Source: CAXMST01 sp963793415 (GTDB taxonomy: Bacteria; Actinomycetota; Thermoleophilia; Solirubrobacterales; 70-9). Taken from it: a stretch of DNA of 64,000 bases. Positions within the stretch are counted from its first letter, which is position 1. Every line of letters begins with the position of its first letter. Position numbers and translations under genes: made by a program. Below are positions 17,241 to 26,092 of the stretch, one piece after another. A model generated the notes under the pieces. That model saw only the letters and a program-made list of their open reading frames with translations, was not told where the DNA came from and did not search any database. The stretch covers positions 2,108,001 through 2,172,000 of the forward strand of contig CAWCAC010000002.1 in assembly GCA_963793415.1 (NCBI GenBank). Direction: 5' to 3'.

Positions 17241-18109
17241 GCGACCACCGCCAGCCCGCGCGCCTCGAGGGCGCTACGGACGGTGTCGCGCTGAGCGTCG
17301 TCGGCTGGAACCATCGGCAGCCGCATCGTCGCCGAGCATATGCCGAGCATCTCGAGCGCGGTCTTGATCGGGATCGGGTTGGTTGTCACCGCGAGCGCCT
17401 CGTAAAGAGGCTGCAGCTCGCCGTCGATCCGCGCGGCGCGCTCGTGCTCGCCCTTGCCGGCCGCATCGGCGACGTCGCGCATCTCGGGGCCGACGATGTG
17501 GCTGGCGACGAGGATGCCGCCGGTGCCGCCGCTCTCGAGACAGCGGAGGAAGACGTTGTCGTTTCCGGCCAGCAGCTCGAGCCCCTCGAGCGGGCCGAGC
17601 TCGTCGTCGTTGGCCTGCTTGACCGCGGTCAGGTTCGGGATCGAGGCGGCAAGCGCCTCGAGGTCGGCCGGCGGCACGTTGACGACGCAGCGCGAGGGGA
17701 TGTTGTAGGCGATCACCGGCTTGTCGGTTGCCGCCGCGCAGGCCTCGAAGTGGGCCCGGATCCCGGCCGGATTCGGCTTGTTGTAGTACGGCGTCACGAT
17801 CAGAACGGCGTCGGCGCCGGCCTCTGTGGCGGCGCGGGTCAGCGCGACCGAGTGACGGGTGTCGTTGGAGCCGGTGCCGACGATCAGCTGCGCGTCCGGG
17901 CCGAGCTCGTCGCGAACTGCGCGAAGCAGGTCGAGCTTCTCGGAGTCCTCGAGCGTCGGCGACTCGCCGGTCGTCCCCGCCAGCACGAGGCCGTCGGAGC
18001 CGTTCTCGATCAGGAAACGGGCGACGCGCCGGCAGGCGGGCAGGTCGAGCTCCCCGTCCTCGGAGAACGGGGTGACCATTGCGGTGATGACGCCCGAGAA
18101 CGTGGTCAC
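17237..18109 (-). CDS. dapA: 4-hydroxy-tetrahydrodipicolinate synthase
   Basis: DapA condenses pyruvate with aspartate semialdehyde, the first committed step of the diaminopimelate/lysine pathway. The TIM-barrel protein (290 residues) has the substrate motif GTTGE at 45-49, Tyr135 and Arg140 in PVIAYNIPSR, and the Schiff-base Lys164 in TAVKQAND. The GTG start gives MTTFSGVITAMVTPF, the canonical N-terminus. The coding region overlaps rnj by four bases. In this window dapA and dapB are split by an amidase and a PAP2 phosphatase gene. Confidence 0.96.
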   Translation of the reverse strand: MTTFSGVITAMVTPFSEDGELDLPACRRVARFLIENGSDGLVLAGTTGESPTLEDSEKLDLLRAVRDELGPDAQLIVGTGSNDTRHSVALTRAATEAGADAVLIVTPYYNKPNPAGIRAHFEACAAATDKPVIAYNIPSRCVVNVPPADLEALAASIPNLTAVKQANDDELGPLEGLELLAGNDNVFLRCLESGGTGGILVASHIVGPEMRDVADAAGKGEHERAARIDGELQPLYEALAVTTNPIPIKTALEMLGICSATMRLPMVPADDAQRDTVRSALEARGLAVVA

Positions 18110-18158
18110 GGGGTTGAGCCTAGGTCATCAGGGGCAGGTGCGGAGACAGCGGCGACCG

Positions 18159-19619
18159 TCATCCGGCGTAGACGGGGGCCCTGCGGTCCGCCCACGGCTG
18201 CGCGCGCTCGAGCTGGGCGGCGACCCTGATCAGGAGGTCCTCGCGCCCGAACGGGGCGACGAGCTGGACGCCGACCGGCACGCCCTCGGGCGTCCAGTGC
18301 AGCGGCACCGAGATCGCGGGTTGACCGGTGACGTTGAACAGCGCCGTGAAGGCGCCCGACGGGAAGGCGCGGTGGAATGCCTCCATCGGGTCGGCACCCG
18401 AGTCGTCGAAGCTGCCCAGCTTTGGCGCGATCTCGGCCATCGTCGGCGTCAGCAACAGGTCGTGGCCCATCTCGAACCAGCCGGCGATCATCCGGCTCAG
18501 CGCCTGGTGGAGGGCGACGTCCCGCAGGTAGCGGCCCGAGTCGCGTGAGCGCCCGATCTCGGTCAGCGCCCAGGTCAGCGGCTCGACGTCGTCGGCGGTC
18601 AGCGGCCGGCCGGCGATCATCCCGACCTGCTCGACGACGGCGGTTTGCCCGGCGGCCCAGCGGGTCAGGAAGGTGTCCTGGATGTCGATCCCGCCCTGTG
18701 CGGGGTCCGGCAGCGCCGCCATCGGCGACTCGCCCGTGAGCTCGTGGCCGAGGTCGCCGAGCAGCTTCGCCGCGGCCTCGACCGCGGCGACGCACTCGGG
18801 GTCGACCGGAGATTCGATCGCGGGGGCGGTCATCTGGCCGATTCGCAGGCCGGCGCTCTCGTCGCTGAGCTCGTCCGTGAACGGGCGCAGCGGGTCCGGA
18901 CAGGCGTAGGGATCGCCGGGAGCGCCGCCGTGGACCGACTCGAGGATCCGAGCCGTGTCGCGGACCGAGCGCGAGACTACGAGCTCACAGGTGAGCCCGG
19001 AGAGGTTGTCGCCGATGATCGGGCCCTCGGTGATCCGCTGGCGCGTCGGCTTGAGGCCGACGAGGCCGTTGTTGGAGGCGGGGATCCGGATCGAGCCGCC
19101 GCCGTCGTTGGCGTGGGCCATCGGCACCATGCCGGAGGCGACGGCCGCGGCGGAACCGCCGGAGGAGCCGCCGGGGCTGCGGGTCGTGTCCCACGGGTTG
19201 TGGGTGGCGCCGTAGGCGTCGGGCTCTGTCGTCGGCAGGATCCCGAGCTCGGGCGTGTTCGTCTTGCCGATCGTGATCAGCCCGGCACCGCGGAAGCGCT
19301 CGGCGAGGTAGGTGTCGACCGGAGCCGTGAAGCCGGCCTCCTTCAGCACCTTCATGCCCATGTGCAACGGCTGCCCGGCCTCGGCGGCGCCGAGGTCCTT
19401 TAGGACGAACGGGACGCCCTTGAAGGGCCCATCCGGGAGCTCGCCCCGCGCCGTCTCGCGAGCCTTCTCGTAGAGCGGGTGGATGACGGCGTTGATCTCG
19501 TCGTTGACCGACTCGACGCGCTCGATCGCGGCGTCGACGAGCTCCAGCGGGCTCGCCTCGCCGGAGGAGACGAGCTCGGCCATCGCGGTTGCGTCCATAG
19601 TCGAAAGGTCGTCGCTCAC
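18159..19619 (-). CDS. Amidase-signature-family hydrolase
   Basis: A 486-residue cytosolic enzyme of the amidase signature family, whose members hydrolyse amides through a Ser-cisSer-Lys triad. Lys74 lies in PFVLKDLG, the Gly/Ser motif GGSSGGSAAA begins at residue 150 and holds the cis-Ser, and the nucleophile is Ser176 in GGGSIRIPAS. The substrate is not evident. The architecture fits general amidases such as aryl-acylamidase or 6-aminohexanoate-cyclic-dimer hydrolase better than GatA, because no gatB or gatC is adjacent. The GTG start has GAGGAG seven bases upstream. The gene lies between dapA and the PAP2 gene. Confidence 0.88.
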   Translation of the reverse strand: MSDDLSTMDATAMAELVSSGEASPLELVDAAIERVESVNDEINAVIHPLYEKARETARGELPDGPFKGVPFVLKDLGAAEAGQPLHMGMKVLKEAGFTAPVDTYLAERFRGAGLITIGKTNTPELGILPTTEPDAYGATHNPWDTTRSPGGSSGGSAAAVASGMVPMAHANDGGGSIRIPASNNGLVGLKPTRQRITEGPIIGDNLSGLTCELVVSRSVRDTARILESVHGGAPGDPYACPDPLRPFTDELSDESAGLRIGQMTAPAIESPVDPECVAAVEAAAKLLGDLGHELTGESPMAALPDPAQGGIDIQDTFLTRWAAGQTAVVEQVGMIAGRPLTADDVEPLTWALTEIGRSRDSGRYLRDVALHQALSRMIAGWFEMGHDLLLTPTMAEIAPKLGSFDDSGADPMEAFHRAFPSGAFTALFNVTGQPAISVPLHWTPEGVPVGVQLVAPFGREDLLIRVAAQLERAQPWADRRAPVYAG

Positions 19620-19694
19620 GGGGTCTCTCCTCGATCCGTCGGGTCTGTCTGGTGCCTACCGGCGGCGCTCGGCCGCCCGATGCGGGAGACGAAC

Positions 19695-20597
19695 CTACCG
19701 GGCCGCCGCCTCCCGGCGCTGCCGCGCGGGGCCCGGGCCCGAGAGCGCCCGCAGCAGCAGGCTCACGGCGAGCGCGGCCGAGAAGACGACCGCGGCCATC
19801 GAGCCGAGGTAGGCGGCACCGACCTTGGTCCAGTCGATGTCGCTTCCGTAACGCAGCGAAGCGAACACGATCACGCCGAAGAAGAAGAGGCCGCCGGCGA
19901 GCAGGCCCGCGATCTCGAGCCGCGTCGCGACGATCTCGTTCGGGGTCAGGCCCGCCTGGGCGGCCCGCTCGCGGGTCAGCGTCGATCGGCTCACGGACAG
20001 GACGACCGCCATCACCCCCGAGGCGACGGCGAGAGCGAGCGCGTAGGCGCCGAGTGCGTCGCTCGGGAAGTGCCAGCCGGCCGTGACGACGAAGATCCCG
20101 AAGCCGGCGGCGAACGCGGCCGCAGCGGCCGCGACGAGTGGGCGCCAGCGGGCGGGCGCGACGAGGACCGCGGAGAGCCCGATGCTGATCGCCACGGCCG
20201 TGTGTCCCGACGGGTAGGTGTTGACCACGAACAGCGGGTCGGCCAGCAGCGTCGGCCGTGTCAGGATCACGTCCTTGAGGATCTCGACCGAGATCATCGT
20301 CAGGCCGATCACCGCAGCCGGGACCAGAATCAGCCCGGGCCGTCGCCGCAGCGCCGCGACGGCGCCGAGGAAGAGGATGCTGATCGCGAGGCCGCCGACA
20401 CTGACGACCCGCAGCATCTCGCCGGCCGCACCCTGGGCCCGGGCGGGCGCTTGATTGCCACCGGCGAAGGCAGCCTGGTCGGCACGCTGACCGATCTCGG
20501 TCTGCACGGCGACGAGATAGATGACGACGAAGGCAGCCGCAGCCAGCGCGCAAAGGACGAGCAGGCGCCTGATCTCCGGGTCGCGGCCGCGGAGCAA
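19695..20597 (-). CDS. PAP2-family membrane phosphatase
   Basis: A 300-residue polytopic protein with a PAP2 (phosphatidic acid phosphatase type 2) core. The three phosphatase motifs are KDVILTRP (108-115), PSGHTA (129-134) and GWHFPSD (174-180). The Arg normally found six residues before the third-motif His is Val here, so activity may be altered. A further pair of membrane helices forms the C-terminal third. Likely substrates are lipid phosphates such as undecaprenyl pyrophosphate or phosphatidic acid. The TTG start lies one base after the dapB stop, so the gene is probably expressed with dapB. Confidence 0.83.
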   Translation of the reverse strand: MLRGRDPEIRRLLVLCALAAAAFVVIYLVAVQTEIGQRADQAAFAGGNQAPARAQGAAGEMLRVVSVGGLAISILFLGAVAALRRRPGLILVPAAVIGLTMISVEILKDVILTRPTLLADPLFVVNTYPSGHTAVAISIGLSAVLVAPARWRPLVAAAAAAFAAGFGIFVVTAGWHFPSDALGAYALALAVASGVMAVVLSVSRSTLTRERAAQAGLTPNEIVATRLEIAGLLAGGLFFFGVIVFASLRYGSDIDWTKVGAAYLGSMAAVVFSAALAVSLLLRALSGPGPARQRREAAAR

Positions 20598-20598
20598 G

Positions 20599-21294
20599 CT
20601 AGAGCAGGGCCTCGAGCCCGATCGTCAGCGGCTCGGGCAGCGAACCGACGCGGCGGCAGGCGAGGACGACGCCGGGCATGAATGAGGACCGGTCGATCGA
20701 GTCGTGGCGGATCGTCAGCGTCTGGCCCTGGCCCCCGAAGACGATCTCCTGATGGGCGACGAGCCCGGGCAGCCGGACCGAATGGATCGGCTCGTGGACG
20801 TTGCCGCCCGCGGCCTCGATCAGCTCGGCGGTGCGCGCGGCGGTCCCCGATGGCTTGTCGAGCTTGCGGTCGTGATGGAGCTCGACGATCTCGACCTCGG
20901 GCATGTGGGGGGCGATCATCTGTGCCGCCTGCATCATCAGCACGGCGCCGATCGCGAAGTTGGGGGCGACGAAGGCGCGACCACCCGCCCCCCCGTTCCA
21001 GTGATCGGCGGCGCACTTGCGCAGCTTCTCGAGGTCGAAGCCGGTCGTCCCGATGACGACGCTGGTGCCGGAGTGCAGGCACTTGTGGGCGTTCGGAAGC
21101 GCCTGGTCAGGGATGGTGAAGTCGACGACGACGTCGCAGTCGCCGAGGACGTCGCCGAGCTCGACCCCGAGCGCCGGGTCGGCGCGGCCGCTGAGCTCGA
21201 GTCCGTCGGCTTCCTCGACCGCCTCGCAGACCGTGGCGCCCATGCGCCCGGCGGCGCCGGCAACCGCGACTCTGATCGAATCCGTGTTCGTCAT
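20599..21294 (-). CDS. dapB: 4-hydroxy-tetrahydrodipicolinate reductase
   Basis: DapB reduces the DapA product with NAD(P)H in the lysine/diaminopimelate pathway. The N-terminal nucleotide-binding loop is VAGAAGRMG, followed by DFTIPDQ and the IGTTGF segment. The catalytic region reads VELHHDRKLDKPSGTA (138-152), with the acid/base His and substrate-binding Lys. At 231 residues it is a compact family member. It is separated from the M16 protease gene, its usual upstream neighbour in actinobacteria, by the 7.5 kb phosphorelay-polysaccharide cassette. Confidence 0.95.
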   Translation of the reverse strand: MTNTDSIRVAVAGAAGRMGATVCEAVEEADGLELSGRADPALGVELGDVLGDCDVVVDFTIPDQALPNAHKCLHSGTSVVIGTTGFDLEKLRKCAADHWNGGAGGRAFVAPNFAIGAVLMMQAAQMIAPHMPEVEIVELHHDRKLDKPSGTAARTAELIEAAGGNVHEPIHSVRLPGLVAHQEIVFGGQGQTLTIRHDSIDRSSFMPGVVLACRRVGSLPEPLTIGLEALL

Positions 21295-21345
21295 CGGCGC
21301 CAGCTTAGAGCGCCCGGCCGGCGCCCGGAACGGCCCCGGGCCCGG

Positions 21346-23844
21346 TCAGTCCCAGCCCAGCAGGTCCGAGACCTGGCGCCCGAGGCGAGCGGGATCGAAC
21401 GGCTTCGAGACGAGGCCGCGAGCCCCGATCTCCTCGACCCGCTCCGGCGTGAAACCCTGGGTCTTCGCCGTCAGCATGACCACGGGGACCTCGGGCCTGC
21501 CCTCCGCCCGCTCCCGCTCGCGCAGCGCGATCAGCGTCGCGGGGCCGTCGAGGTCGGGCATCATCGCGTCGAGCAGGACGACGTCAGGCTCTTCTTCGAG
21601 CGCGATCTCGATCGCCTCCGCGCCCGAGCCGGCGGTCAGCGCCCGCCAGCCGGAGAAGGTCTCGAGCGCGAGCTGCGCGACCTCGCGGATATCGGGCTCG
21701 TCGTCGACGATCAGCACGGTGTGCGCGGAGCGGGCCGCGGGAGCGGGCTCGGAGCGCTCCGCGGGCACGGCGGCGAGCTCGAGCGCCCGGGACGCGAACT
21801 GCTCCGGCCGCAGTTGCGACTTCGCGAAGTGGAGGCTGCGGCCCAGCTGCAGGGTCTCCCGCAGCTCCTCGGTCAGATCCCGATCGGTGTAGACGGCGAG
21901 CGGCACGTCGGCGAGCTGCGGCTGATCGCGCATCCAGTGCACGAGTTCGGAGCCGTCGGCATCCGGAAGCGCCAGGTCGACGACGATCAGCTGCGGCGCG
22001 CGCGCGCTCAGCAGACGCACGGCCTGGGCGCCGTCGCTCGCCTTCCAGACACCGAGGCCGCCCTGCTTCAGAGCCGACTCGATCTCGGCGGCCGTACCGC
22101 GGTCGTCCTCGACTACGAGCGCCAGCGGCCCGTCGACGGCGGGCTGCTGGGAGGCCTCGACGTCGGACAGGGCGGGGATCGTGAACGAGATCGTCGTCCC
22201 CGCCCCGAGCTCGCTGTCGATCCAGATCCGGCCGCCGTGCTGGTGGACGAGCGTGCGCGAGATCGGCAGGCCGAGGCCGGTGCCGCCCTTGTCACGGGAG
22301 TCGGAGACGTCGACCTGGCCGAAGCGCTCGAAGACGGTGTCGATCTTCGCGGCGGGGATGCCGCGGCCTCGGTCGACCACCTCGAAACGGACCTGGCCGT
22401 CCTCCTCGAAGGCGGAGACGGTGACGACCGAGCCGGCCGGCGAGAACTTGATCGCGTTCGAGATCAGGTTCATCAGCACCTGGAGGATGCGATCGGGATC
22501 GGCCCACAGGGTTGCGGCGACCGGGTGGCTCTCGAGCTCGACGCCGGCCGCATCTGCCTGTGCCGTGAGCGTCTCCAGCGCGGTTCCGATCAGGTCGCGT
22601 ACGTCGCACAGGCTCCGGGTCAGCTGCACCTTGCCCGACTCGATCCGCTCGAGATCGAGGATGTCGTTGATCAGCCGTGAGAGCCGGTCGGTGTTGTTGA
22701 TCGCGATCTCGATCATCCGCTCCGCCTGCGGGCTGAGCCCGGAGCTCGAGTCCTCCTCGATCAGCCCGAGCGAGCCGCGGATCGAGGTCAGCGGCGTCCG
22801 CAGCTCGTGACCGACGATCGAGAGCAGCTCGTCCTTGAGCCGCTCGACCCGGACCTGCTCGGCGACGTCGACGAAGCTGACCACCGCGCCCTCGAGATCG
22901 CTGCCGGGGTCGATGAAGGCGGCGCAGCGGTAGACGACGGGGAAGGAGCTGCCGTCGGCGCGCCACATCACCTCGCCGCGAATCTGGCGGGCCTCGCCGG
23001 TCCGCAGGGTCTCCGCGAGCGGCGATCCCTCGCGCGGATTGGGCTCGCCGGCAGCGGTCGAGTGCTGCGTGAGGTCGTGGAAGTCGGCGCCGATCATCTC
23101 CTCCTCGGCGAAGCCGAGGATGCGTTGGGCGCTCGGGTTGGCGAAGACGATCCGGCCGTCGCTGTCGAGCGCGACGAAGCCCTCGACCGCGGAGCTCATC
23201 GCCGCGAGCAGGAAGCGACGGCTGCGGCGGGCTTCGGAGGCGCGGTCGTGCGCGTCCTGGACGAGGCGCTGGACCGCGAAGCCGATGAAGACCGAGAAGC
23301 CGATGATGATCGCGGCCTCCCGCAGCTGCTCGCCCGGCGGGTACTCCGGCGCCCCGATCACGACGATCGGGATGATCAGCGTCAAGGCGACGCCGACGAT
23401 CGCAGCGACCACCGACTTCCGCCCTTCGTAGAGGGCCGCCCAGACCGGGACGATCAGGACCAGCGCCGCGAAGCCCGAGCGGCCCTCCCCCGTCGCCTCG
23501 CGCAGTAATGCGACGACGATCAGCAGCCCAAGCGGCGGCAGCATCCGCGTCCAGGCAGGCAGTCGATGCCACGGCCCGAGAAAGGACGCGACGATCAGCA
23601 TCCCGGCGAGGATCGCCGCCAGGGTCGCTGCGAGCACGTCGAGTTCGCTGCCGCCGGCCAGCGGCACCAGCACGAAGGCGGCGGCGAGCACGATCCCGAA
23701 CGGCAGCGTCGAGCGGATCAGGCCCGGCGACAGGAACGGGTGCCGCTCAGTCCGCGTCCGGGCCCGCTCCCGGGCCTGGTCGTCGGGGCTTATCGCAATG
23801 CTCGACTCGAAAGCGGTCGGCGCGTCGGCCACTGGAGCCTCCAC
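21346..23844 (-). CDS. Hybrid histidine kinase with PAS and two receiver domains
   Basis: An 832-residue membrane kinase. Several membrane helices fill residues 45-190, without a large outer loop. A PAS domain is at about 215-335, the HisKA phosphoacceptor His346 lies in IVGHELRTPLTS, and HATPase_c has NLISNAIKFSP, DRGRGIP and GGTGLGLPIS. Two receivers follow. REC1 has VVEDD, Asp623 in VVDLALPDADG and Lys675. REC2 has IVDDEPD, Asp759 in LLDAMMPDLDG, LTAKT and Lys814. A hybrid kinase ending in a receiver needs an Hpt protein to pass the phosphoryl group on. Such a protein (28526-28831) and a receiver-deacetylase fusion (23968-25053) are encoded nearby. The start is GTG, divergent from the fusion gene. 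Confidence 0.93.
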   Translation of the reverse strand: MEAPVADAPTAFESSIAISPDDQARERARTRTERHPFLSPGLIRSTLPFGIVLAAAFVLVPLAGGSELDVLAATLAAILAGMLIVASFLGPWHRLPAWTRMLPPLGLLIVVALLREATGEGRSGFAALVLIVPVWAALYEGRKSVVAAIVGVALTLIIPIVVIGAPEYPPGEQLREAAIIIGFSVFIGFAVQRLVQDAHDRASEARRSRRFLLAAMSSAVEGFVALDSDGRIVFANPSAQRILGFAEEEMIGADFHDLTQHSTAAGEPNPREGSPLAETLRTGEARQIRGEVMWRADGSSFPVVYRCAAFIDPGSDLEGAVVSFVDVAEQVRVERLKDELLSIVGHELRTPLTSIRGSLGLIEEDSSSGLSPQAERMIEIAINNTDRLSRLINDILDLERIESGKVQLTRSLCDVRDLIGTALETLTAQADAAGVELESHPVAATLWADPDRILQVLMNLISNAIKFSPAGSVVTVSAFEEDGQVRFEVVDRGRGIPAAKIDTVFERFGQVDVSDSRDKGGTGLGLPISRTLVHQHGGRIWIDSELGAGTTISFTIPALSDVEASQQPAVDGPLALVVEDDRGTAAEIESALKQGGLGVWKASDGAQAVRLLSARAPQLIVVDLALPDADGSELVHWMRDQPQLADVPLAVYTDRDLTEELRETLQLGRSLHFAKSQLRPEQFASRALELAAVPAERSEPAPAARSAHTVLIVDDEPDIREVAQLALETFSGWRALTAGSGAEAIEIALEEEPDVVLLDAMMPDLDGPATLIALRERERAEGRPEVPVVMLTAKTQGFTPERVEEIGARGLVSKPFDPARLGRQVSDLLGWD

Positions 23845-23967
23845 TGCTTCTCGATGCTCCTCTCACAGCTTCCGCTGCGCTCGACGATCACCACCGCCTT
23901 GCGCAGGGTGTACGCTCGCCCAATCCTAGGGTGGTCGGCCAGGAGAGCCGGTAAAGAGGAGTGCGAA
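23845..23967. promoter_or_regulatory. Divergent control region of the phosphorelay cassette
   Basis: This 123-base spacer separates the divergently transcribed hybrid-kinase and receiver-PIG-L genes and must hold both promoters if they are not read from farther away. On the plus strand TTGCGC (near 23897) is followed after 17 bases by AATCCT, a weak match to a vegetative promoter. AAAGAGGAG just before the TTG start at 23968 is a strong ribosome-binding site that fixes that start. Confidence 0.4.
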
Positions 23968-25053
23968 TTGCTCGAAGGCGGCGAATCTGGAGGATCCGGC
24001 CCGGGCTCGGGGGCGTCGATCCTGCTCGTCGAGGACGACGAGCTCCTCGCCGAGGTCCTGATCGGCCTGCTCGAGCCGCTCGGCGGCGTCCGCTGGACCG
24101 ACAACGCCGAGGAAGCGCTCGCGCTCGTGCCGACGAGCAGCTGGGAGCTGGTCGTCGCCGACATCGAGCTGCCCGGGATGAACGGGATCGAGATGATCGA
24201 GCAGCTGAAACGGCAGCACTCGCACGCGGCGACGCTGATCATCTCCGGCCGCGCCAGCTTCGACTACGCAATCGAGGCGATCCGCGCCGGTGCCGACGAG
24301 TACATGACGAAGCCGCTGGAGCCGGCCAAGCTCGTCGAGAAGGCGACCGAGCTACTCGAGGCCGCCAAGGCGGCGCGCGCGGCCGATCACCAGGTCGTGC
24401 TCGCGATCGGCGCCCACCCCGACGACGTCGAGATCGGGATCGGCGGCATCCTCCTGCGTCACTCCGACGCCGGCCACGACGTCAACATCCTCACCCTGAC
24501 CGGTGGCGAGCGCGGCGGCGTCGCCGAGGAGCGGGCGCAGGAGTCGTTGCGGGCGGCCGAACTGCTCGGCGGCCGGCTCTTCCACGAGGATCTCGCCGAC
24601 ACCGAGGTCGGCGATCGCGCCGAGACGATCGGCGCGATCAAGAAGGTGATCGACGAGGTTGGCGCGAGGACGATCTACACACACACGCCCAACGACGTCC
24701 ACCAGGACCACCGCAACGTGCACAGCGCCACGCTCGTCGCCGCACGCGGTCTGCCGCGGATCTACTGCTACCAGGCCCCCTCGACGACTGTCGACTTCCG
24801 CCCGACCCGCTTCGTCGGTATCGACGACGTGATCGACCGCAAGCTCGAGGCGATCGCCGCGTTCTCGTCGCAGACCGCGATCCGCGCCTACCTGGACGAG
24901 GAGCTGCTGCGGGCGACGGCGCGCTATTGGGCCCGCTTCGCGCAGTCGCGCTACGTCGAGCCGCTCGAGGTCGTACGCGAGGCAGAGGCCAGCGCCCCGG
25001 CAATCCCCGTCTCCCCCGGCCGGCCGCTGCCCGCCACCCAGGACGGGAGCTGA
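23968..25053 (+). CDS. Receiver domain fused to PIG-L/LmbE-type N-deacetylase
   Basis: A 361-residue fusion. Residues 16-135 are a complete receiver domain: acidic pair in VEDDE, Asp65 in VVADIELPGMNG, Ser93 in IISGR and Lys115 in MTKPLE. Residues 140-330 are a PIG-L deacetylase with the zinc motif AHPDD at 149-153 and HQDHRNVH at 245-252. PIG-L enzymes remove N-acetyl groups from GlcNAc-containing lipids or small molecules such as GlcNAc-inositol and bacillithiol or mycothiol precursors. Here enzyme activity is probably gated by phosphorylation of Asp65 through the adjacent hybrid kinase and Hpt. The TTG start is set by AGAGGAG six bases upstream. There is no signal peptide, so it acts in the cytosol. 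It leads a five-gene run with ATP-grasp, PHP, GT2 and a small membrane protein. Confidence 0.92.
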   Translation: MLEGGESGGSGPGSGASILLVEDDELLAEVLIGLLEPLGGVRWTDNAEEALALVPTSSWELVVADIELPGMNGIEMIEQLKRQHSHAATLIISGRASFDYAIEAIRAGADEYMTKPLEPAKLVEKATELLEAAKAARAADHQVVLAIGAHPDDVEIGIGGILLRHSDAGHDVNILTLTGGERGGVAEERAQESLRAAELLGGRLFHEDLADTEVGDRAETIGAIKKVIDEVGARTIYTHTPNDVHQDHRNVHSATLVAARGLPRIYCYQAPSTTVDFRPTRFVGIDDVIDRKLEAIAAFSSQTAIRAYLDEELLRATARYWARFAQSRYVEPLEVVREAEASAPAIPVSPGRPLPATQDGS

Positions 25054-25057
25054 GCCG

Positions 25058-26092
25058 ATGAGCGACGCGCCCAGGATCCTGATCACCGGCGCCGGCGGCC
25101 CCTCCGGCTACTCCCTGCTGGTCGGCTTCGAGGCGGCGGAGCGCGGCTGGGAGCTGTACGCCGCCGACATCGATCCGAACGCCGCCGGGCTCTACCTGGT
25201 CGGGCCGGCCCAGCGCGCGATCTTGCCCCGCGGCGACGACCCCGCCTTCACCGAGCTGCTGCTGCGGCTCTGCACCGAGCGCGCGATCGACGTGCTGATC
25301 CCGACCGTCGACAGCGAGCTGCTGCCGATCGCCCGACGCCGGGCCGAGTTCGAGCAGGCGGGCACCGCCCTCGTCCTCGCGAGCCAGGCGACTCTCGAGA
25401 CGTGCCTCGACAAGTGGAGGCTGCAGGAGGCATGCGAGGGCCACGTGCGCGTGCCCCGCTGCGTCGTCGCCGACGCCGGCTTCGACCCGGCGTCGATCGA
25501 GCTGCCCGCCTTCGTCAAGCCGCGCAGCGGCTCCGGCTCGCGCGGGATCCGGCTGATCTCCGAGCGCGACGAGCTCGAGCGCATGCCGCGCGACGCGACG
25601 ATGCTGGTCCAGGAGAACCTGCCCGGACCCGAGTACTCGCTCGACGTCGTCGCCGACCGTCAGGGTCGCGTGCTCGCGGTCGTGCCGCGCGAGCGGCTCA
25701 AGATCGACTCCGGCATCGCCGTCACCGCGCGCACGGTCCACGACGAGGCGCTCGAGCAGTTCGGCCGCACCGTCGCCGAGCGAATCGGCCTGACCGGCGT
25801 CGCCAACGTTCAGACCAAGGAGGCCGTCGGCGGTGAGCCGGCGCTGCTCGAGGTCAACGCCCGCTTCCCCGGGACGATGCCGCTGACGGTCGCCAGCGGC
25901 GTCGACATGCCGGCCCTCTGCGTGCTCGAGGCGCTCGGCGAGCCGATGCCGGAAGGGCCGCTCGCCTTCGAGGAGACGGCGATGGTCCGTGTGATGAGCG
26001 AGCGTTTCCTCGACTTCGCCGAGATCGAGGCGATGCGCGAGGCGACAGTCTCGTCGGATGCTGCCGCCGCCGACGTGAACGCGGGGGCATGA
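25058..26092 (+). CDS. ATP-grasp ligase (carbamoyl-phosphate-synthase-like)
   Basis: A 344-residue ATP-grasp enzyme. It opens with a pre-ATP-grasp Rossmann segment (RILITGAGGPSGYSLLVGFE) like the NAD-type start of carbamoyl-phosphate-synthase-like and PylC-like ligases. The nucleotide-binding lysine lies in LPAFVKPRSGSGSRG, and the metal ligands in LLEVNARFPG, with LVQENLPGPEYSLD between. ATP-grasp enzymes activate a carboxylate as acyl phosphate and join it to an amine or thiol; the substrates here are unknown. It follows the deacetylase by four bases and overlaps the PHP gene by four (ATGA), so a common pathway is likely. One possibility is acylation of the amine freed by the PIG-L domain. 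Confidence 0.88.
   Translation: MSDAPRILITGAGGPSGYSLLVGFEAAERGWELYAADIDPNAAGLYLVGPAQRAILPRGDDPAFTELLLRLCTERAIDVLIPTVDSELLPIARRRAEFEQAGTALVLASQATLETCLDKWRLQEACEGHVRVPRCVVADAGFDPASIELPAFVKPRSGSGSRGIRLISERDELERMPRDATMLVQENLPGPEYSLDVVADRQGRVLAVVPRERLKIDSGIAVTARTVHDEALEQFGRTVAERIGLTGVANVQTKEAVGGEPALLEVNARFPGTMPLTVASGVDMPALCVLEALGEPMPEGPLAFEETAMVRVMSERFLDFAEIEAMREATVSSDAAAADVNAGA

Noticed and set aside
23566..23967. Extension of the receiver-PIG-L frame upstream of 23968
   Set aside because: It would cover the hybrid kinase 5' end on the other strand. The strong ribosome-binding site before TTG 23968 fits a receiver domain starting at once.
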